A stretch of 64,000 nucleotides of DNA from Klebsiella electrica (GTDB lineage Bacteria; Pseudomonadota; Gammaproteobacteria; Enterobacterales; Enterobacteriaceae), in contig NZ_CP041247.1 of the NCBI RefSeq assembly GCF_006711645.1, forward strand, positions 3,038,001-3,102,000. Reading direction: 5' to 3'. A model generated the notes under the pieces. It was given only the letters and a program-made list of their open reading frames with translations. It did no database searches and was not told where the DNA came from. Positions within the stretch are counted from its first letter, which is position 1. The number at the start of each line of letters is the position of its first letter. Shown one piece after another: positions 1-10,483 of the stretch. Both the position numbers and the translations under genes were made by a program.

Positions 1-162
1 ATTATGGGATTAAGATTAATCCAGCTAATTTTCTTAGAAACGGAGACCTTTAATCATTAATTTGATCGCGGCGGGTATATTTGAAAATGTGGTACGAGGA
101 GTTAACGAAAATTGTGATTTATACGAGGTTTAGAGGCCCGATTATAGGCCATAATAGGCTCT

Positions 163-182
163 GGCATCCCCGTAAGGATGCC
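163..182. terminator. hairpin downstream of cysB
   Basis: A 7-bp inverted repeat (GGCATCC/GGATGCC, 6-nt loop) lies just past the cysB stop codon. It has no clear T-run on the cysB strand, so termination there is only a suggestion. The bases to its left hold no gene I recognise. Confidence 0.4.
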
Positions 183-198
183 ATTATCATTTACAGGG

Positions 199-1497
<1,299 letters not shown>

Positions 1498-4095
1498 TTA
1501 CTTGCTGGCTTCAGTCCATTTACCGTCAATATAGAAGGCTGACCAACCGGTCGCCTTGCCATCTTTCTCTGACGCAACGTACTGCTGCTTCGTTTTACGG
1601 CTAAAACGCACCAGCGTTTTATTACCGTCAGGATCCTGCTGCGGCGCGTCGGCCAGATAACGCAGTTTCTCCGGCAGACGATCGCGGAAGCGGTACAGTT
1701 CTTCCACCAGCGGCGCACGAGTTTCACGCGATTTCGGGAAGGTGTTTGCCGCGAGGAAAACACCGGCCGCCCCATCCCGCAGAACAAACCAGGCGTCCGA
1801 CTTCTCACACGGCAGCTCCGGTAACGGAACCGGATCTTCCTTCGGCGGAGCGACTTCGCCGTTACGCAGAATTTTACGCGTATTCTTACATTCGTCGTTG
1901 GTGCAAGCCATGTACTTACCAAAACGTCCCATTTTCAGGTGCATTTCAGAACCACATTTTTCACACTCAACGATTGGGCCGTCATAACCCTTGATGCGGA
2001 ACTCGCCCTCTTCAATCTCATAGCCATCGCAGGTCGGGTTGTTACCACAGACGTGCAGCTTGCGCTTAGGATCGATCAGGTAGCTGTCCATCGCCGTGCC
2101 GCACTTCTGGCAGCGACGCTTGGCGCGCAGCGCGTTGGTTTCGGCATCGTCGCCTTCCAGCACGTTGAGCACTTCGTTTTCCGGCACCAGGTTAATGGTG
2201 GTCTTGCAGCGTTCTTTCGGCGGCAGCGCATAGCCGGAACAACCGAGGAACACCCCGGTGCTGGCCGTGCGAATCCCCATCTTACGCCCGCAGGTCGGAC
2301 AGTCGATGCTGGTCAGCACCATCGGGTTCGGCTGCATGCCGCCCTCTTGCGGATCCTTCTCCGCCGTTTCCAGCTGGGTGGTGAAGTCACCGAAGAAGTG
2401 ATTCAGCACCTGACGCCATTCGGCCTGATGATTCGCCACCTGATCGAGGCGATCTTCCATTTGCGCGGTAAAATCGTAGTTCATCAGGTCGCGGAAATTC
2501 TCTTCCAGACGATCGGTGACAATCTCACCCATTTTCTCGGCATAGAAGCGACGGTTTTCCACCCGCACGTAGCCGCGATCCTGAATGGTCGAAATGATCG
2601 ACGCATAGGTAGACGGACGGCCAATCCCGCGTTTTTCCAGCTCTTTAACCAGCGAGGCTTCGCTAAAGCGCGCAGGCGGCTTGGTAAAGTGCTGTGCCGG
2701 AATCAGTTCGACCAGGCTCAGGCTCTCGCCTTGATTGACGACCGGTAGCGTCCGATCTTCATCACCTTTACGCAGCGCCGGCATCACTTTGGTCCAGCCG
2801 TCAAAACGCAGGGTACGACCGCGCGCTTTGAGTTTAAAGTCGCCGGCTTTCACGGTCAGCGTGGTGGAGTCGTACTGCGCCGGCGTCATCTGACAGGCGA
2901 CAAACTGGCGCCAGATCAGCTGATACAGTTTCAGCGCGTCGGCTTCCATCCCTTTCAGGTCTTCAGCCATCACGTTGACGTCAGAAGGACGAATCGCTTC
3001 GTGCGCTTCCTGTGAGTTTTCTTTGCTGGTGTACTGATTGGCGCTCTCTGGCAGATATTTTTTGCCAAAGTTATCGCCGATATAGCCGCGAACCATGCTC
3101 AGCGCATCCTGACTCAGGTTCGTTGAATCGGTACGCATGTAGGTGATGTAGCCAGCTTCATAGAGACGCTGCGCCATCATCATGGTTTTCTTCACGCCGA
3201 AGCCCAGGCGGGTGCTGGCTGCCTGCTGTAAGGTCGAGGTAATAAACGGCGCGCCGGGCTTGCTGCTGGTCGGTTTGTCTTCACGCTCCAGCACGCTGTA
3301 GCTGGCTTTCTCCAGCAGCGCAACGGCAGCCATCGTTTCATCGCGGTTCACCGGACGGAACGGCTTGTCGTGCTTATGCGTCACCTGCAGCGACAGAGCA
3401 TCGCCGCCCGGAGTGGTGGTGCTGGCGTCGATTTCCCAGAACTCTTCCGGTACGAACGCTTTAATTTCGCGTTCACGCTCCACGACCAGACGTACGGCAA
3501 CCGACTGGACGCGGCCTGCGGACAGACCGCGGGCAATTTTTTTCCACAGCAGCGGAGAAACCATATAGCCCACGACGCGGTCCATAAAACGGCGCGCCTG
3601 CTGGGCATTAACACGATCGATATTCAACTCGCCCGGCTTCTCAAAAGCCTGACGGATCGCATTTTTGGTGATTTCGTTGAACACCACGCGGCTATAGCGT
3701 TTGTCATCTCCACCGATCACTTCCCGCAGGTGCCATGCAATGGCCTCCCCTTCGCGGTCAAGGTCGGTTGCGAGATAGATGTGGTCGGCTTTTTCCGCCA
3801 ACTGTTTGAGTTCTGAAACTACCTTTTCTTTACCCGGAAGTACTTCATACTGAGCATCCCAGTCATGCCATGGGTCTACGCCCATACGATTGACCAGAGC
3901 GCTACGTTCATCCTTTTTAGGCTTTTTAGCCCCTTTGGTGGAGGTAGAGTCGGCGCTCTTTTTGGAAGCTGAGCCACTGGTCGGCAAATCGCGGATATGA
4001 CCCACGCTGGATTTCACCACATAGTCATTACCCAGATACTTATTGATCGTTTTGGCTTTTGCCGGGGACTCAACGATAACGAGAGCTTTACCCAT
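1498..4095 (-). CDS. topA: DNA topoisomerase I
   Basis: This type IA topoisomerase relaxes negative supercoils through a 5'-phosphotyrosyl intermediate. The chosen ATG follows AGGTGA at good spacing and gives 865 residues, the E. coli length; a GTG two codons earlier is less likely. The Toprim domain is at the N-terminus ([11 protein letters not shown] with the catalytic Glu; DLDREGEA metal motif). The active-site Tyr is in [11 protein letters not shown] near residue 319. Three C4 zinc ribbons follow (starting [18 protein letters not shown] and CEKCGSEMH), then two C-terminal zinc-less ribbon repeats. It is divergent from yciN, and the shared upstream region probably carries several topA promoters, as in E. 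coli. Confidence 0.98.
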   Translation of the reverse strand: MGKALVIVESPAKAKTINKYLGNDYVVKSSVGHIRDLPTSGSASKKSADSTSTKGAKKPKKDERSALVNRMGVDPWHDWDAQYEVLPGKEKVVSELKQLAEKADHIYLATDLDREGEAIAWHLREVIGGDDKRYSRVVFNEITKNAIRQAFEKPGELNIDRVNAQQARRFMDRVVGYMVSPLLWKKIARGLSAGRVQSVAVRLVVEREREIKAFVPEEFWEIDASTTTPGGDALSLQVTHKHDKPFRPVNRDETMAAVALLEKASYSVLEREDKPTSSKPGAPFITSTLQQAASTRLGFGVKKTMMMAQRLYEAGYITYMRTDSTNLSQDALSMVRGYIGDNFGKKYLPESANQYTSKENSQEAHEAIRPSDVNVMAEDLKGMEADALKLYQLIWRQFVACQMTPAQYDSTTLTVKAGDFKLKARGRTLRFDGWTKVMPALRKGDEDRTLPVVNQGESLSLVELIPAQHFTKPPARFSEASLVKELEKRGIGRPSTYASIISTIQDRGYVRVENRRFYAEKMGEIVTDRLEENFRDLMNYDFTAQMEDRLDQVANHQAEWRQVLNHFFGDFTTQLETAEKDPQEGGMQPNPMVLTSIDCPTCGRKMGIRTASTGVFLGCSGYALPPKERCKTTINLVPENEVLNVLEGDDAETNALRAKRRCQKCGTAMDSYLIDPKRKLHVCGNNPTCDGYEIEEGEFRIKGYDGPIVECEKCGSEMHLKMGRFGKYMACTNDECKNTRKILRNGEVAPPKEDPVPLPELPCEKSDAWFVLRDGAAGVFLAANTFPKSRETRAPLVEELYRFRDRLPEKLRYLADAPQQDPDGNKTLVRFSRKTKQQYVASEKDGKATGWSAFYIDGKWTEASK

Positions 4096-4508
4096 ATTCA
4101 CCTTTACCTAATTTGATTCATCCAGGAATACATCGCACATTTTGATTCACCATCCACTGACGACGTACGTCAAATGTTGCGACGCCGTCGATGGATATCA
4201 ACCCTTTGCACGTCCAGTTCCACATCCATAAAACCAGATAGCTGAGTTTACTGACTTTTTCTCGTCAGGTGACATAGCACGAAGAATTTTTGGCCGAATG
4301 TCAAGCAAATCTGTTGCCAGATCGCCGAAAGCGTCACACTGTACCTGATAAAATTCGTTACGCAACTTTATTAGCATGCAAAAGCAAATCCTGCCAGTAA
4401 AGTCATGTTTCTTAGAGCTTTGCCATTAACCCTGTACTCTGAATGGAAAATTTGCCCCATCTCGCCGCGCGGCGTAAACTACCGGGCGAAGAATCACAGG
4501 AGTCACTT
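4096..4508. promoter_or_regulatory. topA-yciN divergent intergenic region
   Basis: A stretch of about 410 bases between divergent genes that must contain both promoters. In E. coli topA is driven by several promoters, including heat-shock and stationary-phase ones, with Fis input; individual boxes are not assigned here. No gene is seen in it. Confidence 0.6.
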
Positions 4509-4760
4509 ATGCAAGGTACAACCCAACCTATCGATCGCCAGTCGCTGCTTGAAATAGCCAACAAACTCATCCGCGAGCATGAAGATACGCTAGCCGGGAT
4601 TGAAGCGACCGACGTCGTTCAGCGTAACGGCGTGCTGGTATTTAGCGGCGAGTTTTATCTTGATGAGCAAGGCTTGCCAACAGCGAAGAGCACGGCGGTA
4701 TTCAATATGTTCAAATACCTCGCCCATGCGCTGTCAGAGAAATACCACCTGGCCGATTAA
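4509..4760 (+). CDS. yciN: YciN family protein
   Basis: A small conserved cytoplasmic protein of 83 residues, the E. coli YciN length, of unknown biochemical role (DUF2498). It begins [11 protein letters not shown] and ends SEKYHLAD. The chosen ATG follows CAGGAGTCACTT, which contains AGGAG; an upstream in-frame ATG would add 22 residues not found in the family. It is convergent with sohB and shares a strong terminator with it. The identification rests on sequence and on the topA-yciN-sohB order. Confidence 0.92.
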   Translation: MQGTTQPIDRQSLLEIANKLIREHEDTLAGIEATDVVQRNGVLVFSGEFYLDEQGLPTAKSTAVFNMFKYLAHALSEKYHLAD

Positions 4761-4794
4761 GCCCTCTTCGCTGTATTGAGCGGGCATAAAACGC

Positions 4795-4827
4795 CAACGC
4801 GAGGCAGTTGCCTCGCGTTGCTTTGTT
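4795..4827. terminator. bidirectional terminator between yciN and sohB
   Basis: A perfect 11-bp stem (CAACGCGAGGC / GCCTCGCGTTG) with a 4-nt loop, followed by CTTTGTT on the plus strand and by GCGTTTTATG on the minus strand, between convergent genes. Confidence 0.85.
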
Positions 4828-4839
4828 CACATTCACTGA

Positions 4840-5886
4840 TTACATCAGCGGCTTTTCCCCTCGCTGCCACCAGCGTAACAGCAAACGGTCGGCGCTTTCG
4901 GCGGCGCTGCCGGTAAAACGGTCGAGCATTTTTTTACGCTGCTGGTAACGAACGCCGATCACGTCGTGATTGTCGATCAGCCCCAGAAGCAGTTCATCGC
5001 TGGTTTCCACGACGTCTACCAGCCCTTTCTCCAGCGCCTGAACGCCGTACCAGTGTTCACCGGTGGCGACGGTCTCAATATCCAGCGATGGCCGCATCTC
5101 ATGGACAAAATCTTTGAACAACTGATGGGTCTCATTCAGATCTTCGCGGAACTTGCGTCGACCTTCGTCAGTATTCTCACCCAGCATCGTCAAGGTACGT
5201 TTGTACTGACCGGCGGTATGCAGTTCGATATCGATATCTTTGTTCTTCAGGAAGCGATGCAGGTTAGGGATCTGCGCAACCACACCGATAGATCCCAGGA
5301 TGGCGAACGGCGCAGCCACAATTTTGTTCGCCACGCAGGCCATCATGTAACCGCCGCTGGCCGCGACTTTATCAACCGCCACGGTTAAGGGTATTTGCTT
5401 ATCGCGCAGACGCTGCAGCTGAGACGCCGCCAGGCCATAGCCGTGAACCACCCCGCCGGGGCTTTCCAGACGGAGGATCACCTGGTCGCGCGGTTTTACG
5501 GCCGCCAGAACCGCGGTGATCTCTTCGCGCAGGCTGGCGACTTCGTGGGCGTCCATACTGCCTTTGAAATCCAGCACCCAGGCGCGCGGTTTGCTGTTTG
5601 GTTCGCTAGCCCCAAGCTTAGCCCGCGCCCTGGCCGCCTTCGCCTCCTGCTTGTGCTTTTTCTTTTGCGCTTTGTGCCACACCTTTTGCTGCGGACCATC
5701 CAGCAGCGCGACCGCCAGCTCTTCCCGCATCTCTTTGTATTGCTCGCTGAGATTGGTTACCCGCAGTTCCCCACGTTGTTTCTTCCGCTGGGTCAGGTTA
5801 ACAATGAGGGCGGTAATAACCGCAATGGCGACGACAACGGTCGCGATTTTGGCCAAAAACAGGCCATATTGAGCAAGTAATTCCAC
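4840..5886 (-). CDS. sohB: inner-membrane serine protease SohB (S49 family)
   Basis: A signal-peptide-peptidase-A-type protease, first found as a multicopy suppressor of htrA loss. The start is a GTG preceded by AAGGTGAA, giving VELLAQYGLF and 348 residues, close to E. coli SohB; the longer N-terminal reading has no family support. One N-terminal membrane anchor (residues about 10-30) is followed by a Lys/Ala-rich linker and the S49 protease core. The nucleophile region is KVAASGGYMMA, and the Lys in AGQYKRTL is the probable general base. It is divergent from yciK. Predicted periplasm-facing; substrates are unknown. Confidence 0.95.
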   Translation of the reverse strand: MELLAQYGLFLAKIATVVVAIAVITALIVNLTQRKKQRGELRVTNLSEQYKEMREELAVALLDGPQQKVWHKAQKKKHKQEAKAARARAKLGASEPNSKPRAWVLDFKGSMDAHEVASLREEITAVLAAVKPRDQVILRLESPGGVVHGYGLAASQLQRLRDKQIPLTVAVDKVAASGGYMMACVANKIVAAPFAILGSIGVVAQIPNLHRFLKNKDIDIELHTAGQYKRTLTMLGENTDEGRRKFREDLNETHQLFKDFVHEMRPSLDIETVATGEHWYGVQALEKGLVDVVETSDELLLGLIDNHDVIGVRYQQRKKMLDRFTGSAAESADRLLLRWWQRGEKPLM

Positions 5887-6140
5887 GTATTCACCTTGTG
5901 TAAACCACTGACGTTGAAGCACAGTGTACATCAGCCGGCGTCACCAAGTCTCTGCGCTTTGTGTGGTGCGCGAGCCCCCTTCCCGTTTTTTTCAGCGACG
6001 ATGAAATCATTGCAAGATATTCATTCCGCGAAGAGTTTCCCCTTCGCTGATTGCAATGCCCGGCTGTTTCAGGCATAAAACGCAAAAGTATGAGACCGAA
6101 TACAACGCGCGATCGTCAGCAGATTGCCCAAGGAGTCGCC

Positions 6141-6902
6141 GTGCACTATCAACCGCAGCATCATTTATTAAAAGATCGCATTATCCTGGTTACCGGCGCC
6201 AGCGACGGTATCGGCCGCGAAGCCGCATTGACCTATTCGCGCTACAGCGCAAGCGTTGTGCTGGTCGGACGTAACGAAGAGAAACTGCGCAGCGTGGCGC
6301 AGGAAATAGACCAGGCCGGCGGGCTTCCGGCGCGTTGGTTCACGTTGGATCTGTTAACCTGCACGCCGCAGGAGTGCCAGCAGCTGGCACAGCAGATTAG
6401 CGTCCACTACCCGCGTCTTGATGGCGTACTGCACAATGCCGGTCTGCTGGGCGATGTCTGCCCGATGGATCAACAGAAGCCGGAAGTCTGGCAGCAGGTG
6501 ATGCAGGTCAACGTCAACGGCACCTTTATGCTGACCCAGGCGCTGCTTCCTTTATTACTCAAGTCGGAGTCGGGTTCGCTGGTCTTCACCTCCTCCAGCG
6601 TCGGCCGCCAGGGACGCGCCAACTGGGGTGCCTATGCGGCCTCCAAGTTTGCCACTGAAGGGATGATGCAGGTGCTGGCCGAAGAGTACCAGAGCCGTCA
6701 CCTGCGGGTTAACTGTATCAATCCAGGCGGAACGCGCACCAAAATGCGCGCCAACGCGTTCCCGACGGAAGATCCGCAAAAGCTCAAAACCCCCGCCGAT
6801 ATTATGCCGGTTTATCTATGGCTGATGGGCGATGACAGCCGTCGCAAGACGGGAATGACTTTCGATGCCCAGCCAGGGCGTAAACCAGGAATTGCACAAT
6901 GA
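6141..6902 (+). CDS. yciK: SDR family oxidoreductase YciK
   Basis: A short-chain dehydrogenase/reductase of 253 residues (252 in E. coli). It has the NAD(P)-binding motif TGASDGIG near residue 16, NNAG-like HNAG, catalytic Ser in FTSSSVG and Tyr-x3-Lys in YAASK. The GTG start (VHYQPQHH) follows AAGGAGTCGCC. The stop overlaps the btuR start by 4 nt (ATGA), indicating translational coupling. The physiological substrate is not established; pairing with btuR is conserved in enterobacteria. Confidence 0.95.
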   Translation: MHYQPQHHLLKDRIILVTGASDGIGREAALTYSRYSASVVLVGRNEEKLRSVAQEIDQAGGLPARWFTLDLLTCTPQECQQLAQQISVHYPRLDGVLHNAGLLGDVCPMDQQKPEVWQQVMQVNVNGTFMLTQALLPLLLKSESGSLVFTSSSVGRQGRANWGAYAASKFATEGMMQVLAEEYQSRHLRVNCINPGGTRTKMRANAFPTEDPQKLKTPADIMPVYLWLMGDDSRRKTGMTFDAQPGRKPGIAQ

Positions 6903-7489
6903 GTGATGAACGCTACCGTGAACGCCAGCAGCGGGTAAAAGATAAAGTGGATGCCCGCGTGGCGGCGGCGCAGGAAGAACGCGGCATCGTCATCGTTTTC
7001 ACCGGCAACGGAAAAGGCAAAACGACGGCCGGTTTTGGTACCGTCACCCGCGCTATCGGGCATGGAAAAAAAGCGGGCGTCATCCAGTTTATCAAAGGCA
7101 CCTGGCCCAACGGCGAGCGCAACCTGCTGGAGCCGCACGGCGTAGAGTTTCAGGTGATGGCCACCGGGTTTACCTGGAATACCCAGGATCGTGAAAGCGA
7201 TACGGCGGCCTGCCTTGCGGTCTGGGAACACGCGCAGCGGATGCTGGCCGACGAATCCCTGGACATGGTGCTGCTGGATGAGCTGACTTACATGGTGGCG
7301 TACGACTATTTGCCGCTCGAAACGGTCCTTAGTGCGCTGCGCAACCGCCCGCTACAGCAAACGGTGATCATCACCGGACGCGGCTGCCACCGGGAGATCA
7401 TCGAGCTGGCTGATACCGTCAGCGAGTTGCGACCGGTTAAGCACGCATTCGATGCCGGTATCAAAGCGCAGATGGGGATTGATTACTGA
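6899..7489 (+). CDS. btuR: cob(I)alamin adenosyltransferase (CobA/BtuR type)
   Basis: It transfers the 5'-deoxyadenosyl group of ATP to Co(I) of corrinoids, forming adenosylcobalamin in the cytoplasm. At 196 residues it has the E. coli length. The P-loop GNGKGKTTAGFG lies at residues about 38-49 and the family motif LLDELTYMV in the middle. It overlaps yciK by 4 nt. A hairpin lies between it and the convergent rluB. Confidence 0.97.
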   Translation: MSDERYRERQQRVKDKVDARVAAAQEERGIVIVFTGNGKGKTTAGFGTVTRAIGHGKKAGVIQFIKGTWPNGERNLLEPHGVEFQVMATGFTWNTQDRESDTAACLAVWEHAQRMLADESLDMVLLDELTYMVAYDYLPLETVLSALRNRPLQQTVIITGRGCHREIIELADTVSELRPVKHAFDAGIKAQMGIDY

Positions 7490-7550
7490 TAAGCGTGGCA
7501 TTCAGCGGCAGGCGCAATGAATCTTCACCTGACGCCAGCACCACTTTAAA

Positions 7551-7580
7551 GAGGAATCCGGCGGGAACCCGCCGGATTTA
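7551..7580. terminator. btuR/rluB convergent terminator
   Basis: A perfect 11-bp inverted repeat (AATCCGGCGGG / CCCGCCGGATT) between two convergent genes, next to the rluB stop codon. Confidence 0.75.
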
Positions 7581-7586
7581 AGCAGA

Positions 7587-8468
7587 TTAGCCGTTGCTAC
7601 GGCTGCCGCCCGAACGGCGGTTGTTGCTGTTTCCCACCTGGGAATGGCGTTTCACCGCGCGGCGAATCTGATTCGCCTTCATACGGCGACGATCTTTCTC
7701 TACCGCGACTTTCGAGGTGGTTTCCGCAGGCAGTTCAACCAGCTCGCGCAGGTAGTTGGTTTGCGCCAGATCCAGCTCGGTATAGCCGCCGCGAGGCAGG
7801 CCTTTCGGCAACGGAATATCGCCGTAGCGCACGCGAATCAGACGGCTGACCTGCACGCCAACCGCTTCCCACAGACGGCGGACTTCACGGTTGCGCCCTT
7901 CGGTCAGCGTGACATTGTACCACTGGTTAATCCCTTCGCCGCCGGCAAACTTGATCGTTTTAAACGCCGCCGGGCCATCTTCCAGCTGCACGCCGCGAGA
8001 CAGCTGACGCAGTTTGTCGTCATCAACCTGACCAAACACACGCACGGCGTACTCACGTTCCACTTCGCGGCTCGGGTGCATCAGACGGTTTGCCAGTTCG
8101 CCATCGGTGGTAAACAGCAGCAGACCGCAGGTGTTGACATCCAGACGCCCCACCGCAATCCAGCGCGCGCCGCGCAGTTTCGGCAATCGGTCAAATACCG
8201 TCGGACGGCCTTCAGGATCGTTACGCGTGCAGAGTTCGCCTTCCGGCTTGTAATACGCCAGGACGCGGCAAATCTGTTCAGCGGACTCTTTCACCGAAAT
8301 CAGATGACCATCGATACGAATTTTTAAACCCGGAACCACTTCTACACGATCGCCGAGGGTGGCGACTTTACCATCGACGCTGACGCGGCCAGCTTCGATT
8401 TTAGATTCAATTTCACGGCGGGAGCCGTGGCCGGCGCGGGCCAGCACTTTCTGTAATTTCTCGCTCAT
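7587..8468 (-). CDS. rluB: 23S rRNA pseudouridine(2605) synthase RluB
   Basis: It converts U2605 of 23S rRNA to pseudouridine. The N-terminal S4 RNA-binding domain (residues about 1-60, [13 protein letters not shown]) precedes the RsuA-family catalytic domain. The catalytic Asp lies in [14 protein letters not shown] basic, low-complexity tail ([12 protein letters not shown]) ends the 293-residue protein. In E. coli the next gene upstream is yciQ; here decayed mobile DNA follows instead. Confidence 0.96.
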   Translation of the reverse strand: MSEKLQKVLARAGHGSRREIESKIEAGRVSVDGKVATLGDRVEVVPGLKIRIDGHLISVKESAEQICRVLAYYKPEGELCTRNDPEGRPTVFDRLPKLRGARWIAVGRLDVNTCGLLLFTTDGELANRLMHPSREVEREYAVRVFGQVDDDKLRQLSRGVQLEDGPAAFKTIKFAGGEGINQWYNVTLTEGRNREVRRLWEAVGVQVSRLIRVRYGDIPLPKGLPRGGYTELDLAQTNYLRELVELPAETTSKVAVEKDRRRMKANQIRRAVKRHSQVGNSNNRRSGGSRSNG

Positions 8469-8569
8469 TGAGCTTCCTTAAGGTGTCGCCTTCCCAGGCG
8501 TCTGATATACTTTGCGAAACAACGAGTTAGTCGAATAATAAACTTAACTCACTGATCTGTAACTATTTC

Positions 8570-8782
8570 ATGGTACACAGCATGGCAAACAACGTGTCAC
8601 ACAAGCTGTCACACACAATGATTCGTGGGCGCACATACTACACGAATTTTAGACTAAATGATTCAACTAGTTTTGTACGTATGAGTCTCGGTACTGATAG
8701 CCAAAAACAAGCCGAAGTGATCATGAATCAGATCCGTCCATACATCCCGCTGGTTCAGAATGGGACAATGGGGATTGAGTGA
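8570..8782 (+). pseudogene. integrase N-terminal fragment
   Basis: A 70-residue reading frame resembling the N-terminus of phage-type tyrosine integrases: a run such as IRGRTYYTNFRLN and a SLGTDSQKQAE segment that looks like the arm-type/SAM-like start of these proteins. The core-binding and catalytic domains (R...HxxR...Y) are absent. It ends where the IS3-family remnant begins, so insertion probably truncated it. It marks the left edge of the foreign segment beside rluB. Family membership is inferred from memory of related proteins. Confidence 0.55.
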
Positions 8783-8858
8783 CCCTGACCCAAAATCCTG
8801 AGCCATTCAGAAACAGAATTCCGGCATGAACTACACTCCCTGAACGGAGGTGGTGCCG

Positions 8859-9125
8859 ATGAAAAAATCACGATTCACCGAAGAGCAGATTGTCTTTACC
8901 CTGAAACAGGCTGAACTGAGGACGTCCGTGCCGGAGGTCTGCCGTAAGCTGGGCATTTCCGATGCCACGTTCTATACATGGCGCAAGAAATACGGCGGGA
9001 TTTCTCCTTCGGAGCTGAAACACATGCGGCAGCTTGAGGAAGGGAATCTCAGGCTGAAGAAGCTGGTTGCCGATCTGAGCCTCGACAAGGCCATGCTGCA
9101 GGATGTGCTGGCAAAAAAGAGCTGA
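8859..9125 (+). CDS. IS3-family transposase OrfA
   Basis: An 88-residue helix-turn-helix protein (MKKSRFTEEQIVFTLKQAE; LGISDATFYTWRKKYGG) followed by a leucine-zipper-like segment, typical of IS3-family OrfA (IS407-like group). The ATG follows CGGAGGTGGTGCCG. Near its end is an AAAAAAG slippery heptamer (9113-9119), the usual site of -1 frameshifting into orfB. The frame itself looks intact, but the rest of the transposase is not. Confidence 0.88.
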   Translation: MKKSRFTEEQIVFTLKQAELRTSVPEVCRKLGISDATFYTWRKKYGGISPSELKHMRQLEEGNLRLKKLVADLSLDKAMLQDVLAKKS

Positions 9126-9520
9126 CGCTGGCACGTCTGCGCGAATGGGTCCGGGACCTGCAGGCACGCTACGGGGCCAGTGAGAGGCAGGTCTGTTTTG
9201 CGCTACGGGCCAGCCGCAGCTCTTTCCGCTACCGTTCTGTAGCAGCAGACGACAGCGCGTTGCGCCTCCGTATCAAGGGAGATCACCGAAACCCGGGTTC
9301 ACTATGGCTACCGCAGGGTTCACGTCATGCTCAGGCGGGAGGGCTGGCGGGATAATCATAAACGCATTTACCGACTCTACAGCGAGCAGGGGCTGTCCCT
9401 GCGTCTCAAATGCCCACGCCGTAATAAATCGGCACAGCGCCGACAGCCCCAGCCTCAGGGGCTGTATCCGAATCATGTCTGGGGCATGGACTTTGTCTCT
9501 GATGCCTTATTTGACGGGCG
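9120..9520 (+). pseudogene. IS3-family transposase OrfB, frameshifted and truncated
   Basis: The reading starts with ELTLARLREWVRDLQARYGA after the slippery site. It then changes frame at AAGGGAGATCACC (about 9277-9289), where one extra G separates RLRIK from EITETRVHYGYRRVH. It continues to the HTH_21-type segment (NKSAQRRQPQPQG; NHVWGMDF) and breaks off at FDGRRLR. The rest of the integrase core, with the second Asp and the Glu, is missing. Two independent lesions make it non-functional. Confidence 0.8.
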
Positions 9521-10098
9521 TCGGTTACGAGGCGTACACCTTAACCACTGAGGAAGAAAACCCCGTAACAATCATCTGGACCCCGGACAGTTCGGGAGTT
9601 AATACGCCATCAAACACAGGTAACCAGACACCGCCACGGCTACCGGGGACAATACTTGTTGACCCGCTACCGGATGACACCCGGATCACCAGCACGGCAA
9701 CCCCGACACCGGATGAGAAGGGTTTCGCGGATTACATTCTGATCCTGCCCGTGTCAGACATCCCGCCGACTTATATCTACCTTAGTAAAAATCCCGATGA
9801 TCCTATTTGGACAAAAACTAAAGCAGCCGAACCTGTGGAAAATGCTTATGGTCACTGGGTTAAACACGGGCATGAATTTGTAGACAAGTCTTTCAACAAC
9901 TCGAAGGAGTACGTTGATGCTACTCATGATTTTGTTCGAACACCTCCCACAGGGACTTTAACGAAGGTCCGACAGAATGGCGATGTGATGTACTATCATC
10001 CAGCGACAAATACTTTCTCCGTAAAGACTAAGGACGGAGTACCGAAAACAATGTTTAAGCCGAAAGGTGGGATGGGATACCGGGAGAAGCAGAAATGA
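9520..10098 (+). pseudogene. S-pyocin/colicin-like bacteriocin, 3' fragment with RNase-type toxin domain
   Basis: The reading frame begins inside the protein at about GVGYEAYTLTTEEEN, so the promoter, receptor-binding and N-terminal translocation parts are gone. The first 75 residues look like the end of a Pyocin_S translocation domain (GFADYILILPVSDIPP). The last ~85 residues form a separate cytotoxic-type domain: YGHWVKHGHEF, a helix (YVDATHDFV), then TLTKVRQNGDVMYYHP...TNTFSV...KTMFKP. The layout resembles BECR-fold RNase toxins (colicin D/E5, CdiA-CT). The stop overlaps the next ATG by 4 nt (ATGA), as bacteriocin and immunity genes often do. The toxin class is inferred. Confidence 0.65.
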
Positions 10099-10291
10099 TG
10101 GATTTTAAACACTCATGCCCTTGTTGTGGTCAGTATGAATTCCCCGAAGAAGGTAGTTTTGAGATTTTCCCAGCTGCAGCCGGGAGGATTATCCTGTTCA
10201 AGCAGGGGACTCTGACTACAGAGGCGGGGCTAACGTTATGAGTTTGAACGAAACGCGTGAAGCATTCCGACAAGGCCAAAAGGTAAGTTAA
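10095..10291 (+). pseudogene. CPCC-type cysteine-rich partner (immunity) gene, frameshifted
   Basis: The first frame reads MMDFKHSCPCCGQYEFPEE, the signature of the small Cys_rich_CPCC family often found next to toxins. Within SFEIFP the frame breaks. After a one-base loss near 10172 the family's ending resumes in another frame as REDYPVQAGDSDYRGGANV and MSLNETREAFRQGQ. The expected CPVC knuckle is also damaged (first Cys read as Phe). The gene starts inside the toxin stop codon. Its role as immunity gene is inferred from position and family context. Confidence 0.7.
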
Positions 10292-10483
10292 CATGTTTTA
10301 AGTGCACACGTCAGCAGCTGTCAAAGATGCTTAGCCGGAAAACCCGGTATTTCCGGCGCAGAATCCCCCTCGGCATAACGTCTGTTTACCCGCAGGTATG
10401 TGAATCAAATCCCGATCCCGATTTATCCTCCCTGCTCAGCCACGGAGAGTGTCGATGCCCGCCAGTCAGCAGGGAAATTCACT
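10292..10483. other. bacteriocin-permease junction region
   Basis: No gene is seen. An 8-bp hairpin GCCGGAAA / TTTCCGGC (10334-10357) may be the remnant terminator of the bacteriocin pair. Confidence 0.4.

Larger units (their letters stand above)
8783..9520 (+). mobile_element. IS3-family insertion sequence remnant
   Basis: It contains an intact orfA and a damaged, 3'-truncated orfB. The left end probably lies just after the integrase fragment. The right end is lost: orfB stops before the DDE core and the sequence runs directly into bacteriocin coding DNA. The element therefore cannot move by itself. Confidence 0.8.

Noticed and set aside
1-198. Short genes ymiA/yciX expected next to cysB in E. 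coli
   Set aside because: No frame in these bases resembles them; a 44-codon frame from 88 has no RBS and runs through the cysB 3' hairpin.
4443-4508. Longer yciN starting 22 codons upstream
   Set aside because: The E. coli-length start has a good RBS and matches the family N-terminus.
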